Shown piece by piece: positions 30,970 to 31,242 of a stretch of DNA of 31,242 nucleotides. The stretch covers positions 1-31,242 of the forward strand of contig JAABSZ010000019.1 in NCBI GenBank assembly GCA_011390135.1, read 5' to 3'. The notes under the pieces are model-generated. The model was not told the origin of the DNA and did not search any database. It saw nothing but the letters and a program-made list of their open reading frames with translations. A program made the translations under genes and the position numbers. Each line of letters begins with the position of its first letter. The stretch's first letter is position 1. The stretch is from JAABSP01 sp011390135 (lineage in GTDB: Bacteria; Desulfobacterota; Desulfobacteria; Desulfobacterales; JAABSP01).

Positions 30970-31242
30970 ATGGGAAAAAGAATTGCTGTTGTATCTGTTT
31001 TTATCTCACTGTTCCTGATGGCCGGTTTACCGGCCTGGGGACAGGCTCCTGAACCCGCCACCATTCGAGGAACGGTAACGGTAGATGATGCCATGTCCGG
31101 CTTTGGGCAGAACTATCGAATCGAGGCCACTCTATCCGATGGTACCGCCTTTGATCCACCTGCGGCCGACACCGATGGGGTAGATCTGTTTGGGATGTAT
31201 TACATTCGAATCCCCATCTATGATCCCGAAGAGCAGCCCCAG
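30970..31242 (+). CDS. N-terminus of an exported protein of unknown function (partial)
   Basis: The first 91 residues; the gene runs off the window. ATG 30970 is preceded by AAGGGG with a 9-base spacer. The N-terminus is a clean Sec signal: GKR, a hydrophobic core (about 5-19), then LPAWG-QAPEP as a likely cleavage site. The mature part starts with a beta-rich, Asp/Gly/Thr-rich stretch (TIRGTVTVDDAMSG) of the sort seen in extracellular beta-sandwich proteins, but this is too short for a family call. It has its own promoter flanked by direct repeats and is divergent from rpiB. Confidence 0.75.
   Translation, partial: MGKRIAVVSVFISLFLMAGLPAWGQAPEPATIRGTVTVDDAMSGFGQNYRIEATLSDGTAFDPPAADTDGVDLFGMYYIRIPIYDPEEQPQ

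Overview
The window looks like the chromosome of an anaerobic, GC-rich deltaproteobacterium of the Desulfobacterota (sulfate-reducer-like). The evidence is a solitary anaerobic CO dehydrogenase (cooS), a Tat-exported periplasmic [NiFe] hydrogenase with no membrane anchor, a membrane pyrophosphatase of the K+-independent H+-pumping type, a ferredoxin:thioredoxin-reductase-like iron-sulfur protein, and the gene order ispE / tRNA-Gln / prs / rplY / pth. The assignment rests on gene content and family knowledge; no database search was possible.

Layout. (1) Positions 1-657 are a strikingly AT-rich edge with the 3' end of an unknown gene and a small protein carrying a PD-(D/E)xK nuclease-like signature, probably the tail of an acquired island. 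(2) Positions 728-7246 on the minus strand hold hydrogenase large subunit, small subunit and a c-heme methyl-accepting protein as one tight operon, preceded by monocistronic cooS with its own promoter, palindrome and terminator. (3) Positions 7581-9582 on the plus strand hold a redox cassette: an exported TlpA-like thioredoxin, an exported 1-Cys peroxiredoxin, a glutaredoxin-like protein and an FTR catalytic-subunit-like protein. (4) Positions 9800-18825 on the plus strand are housekeeping: serA, a DUF1844 protein, a Do-like protease, ispE, tRNA-Gln(UUG), prs, rplY, pth and hppA, closed by a strong terminator. (5) Positions 19077-20615 hold a CarD-family regulator and an RluD-like pseudouridine synthase. 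(6) Positions 20672-23062 on the minus strand hold dinB and a PAS-GAF-HisKA protein with no ATPase domain. (7) Positions 23305-26724 on the plus strand hold a 720-residue rhomboid protease with a long tail and zinc ribbon, then a methionine gamma-lyase-like PLP enzyme. (8) Positions 26798-30678 on the minus strand are an overlapping operon rpiB-glyA-dCMP deaminase-nrdR-ribD, for one-carbon, deoxynucleotide and flavin metabolism. (9) At 30970 an exported protein begins and runs off the window.

The most interesting signals are: the hydrogenase and heme chemoreceptor in one operon, suggesting sensing of H2 or redox state; a hydrogenase large subunit that ends exactly at the last metal-ligand motif, with no cleavable tail; a recurring habit of 9- to 14-bp tandem repeats at gene ends, three of them repeating the stop codon in frame; a perfect 14-bp palindrome on the cooS -10 box; and a pair of 14-bp direct repeats flanking the promoter of the last gene with a 63-bp offset. 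No CRISPR array, insertion sequence or complete defence system is visible.
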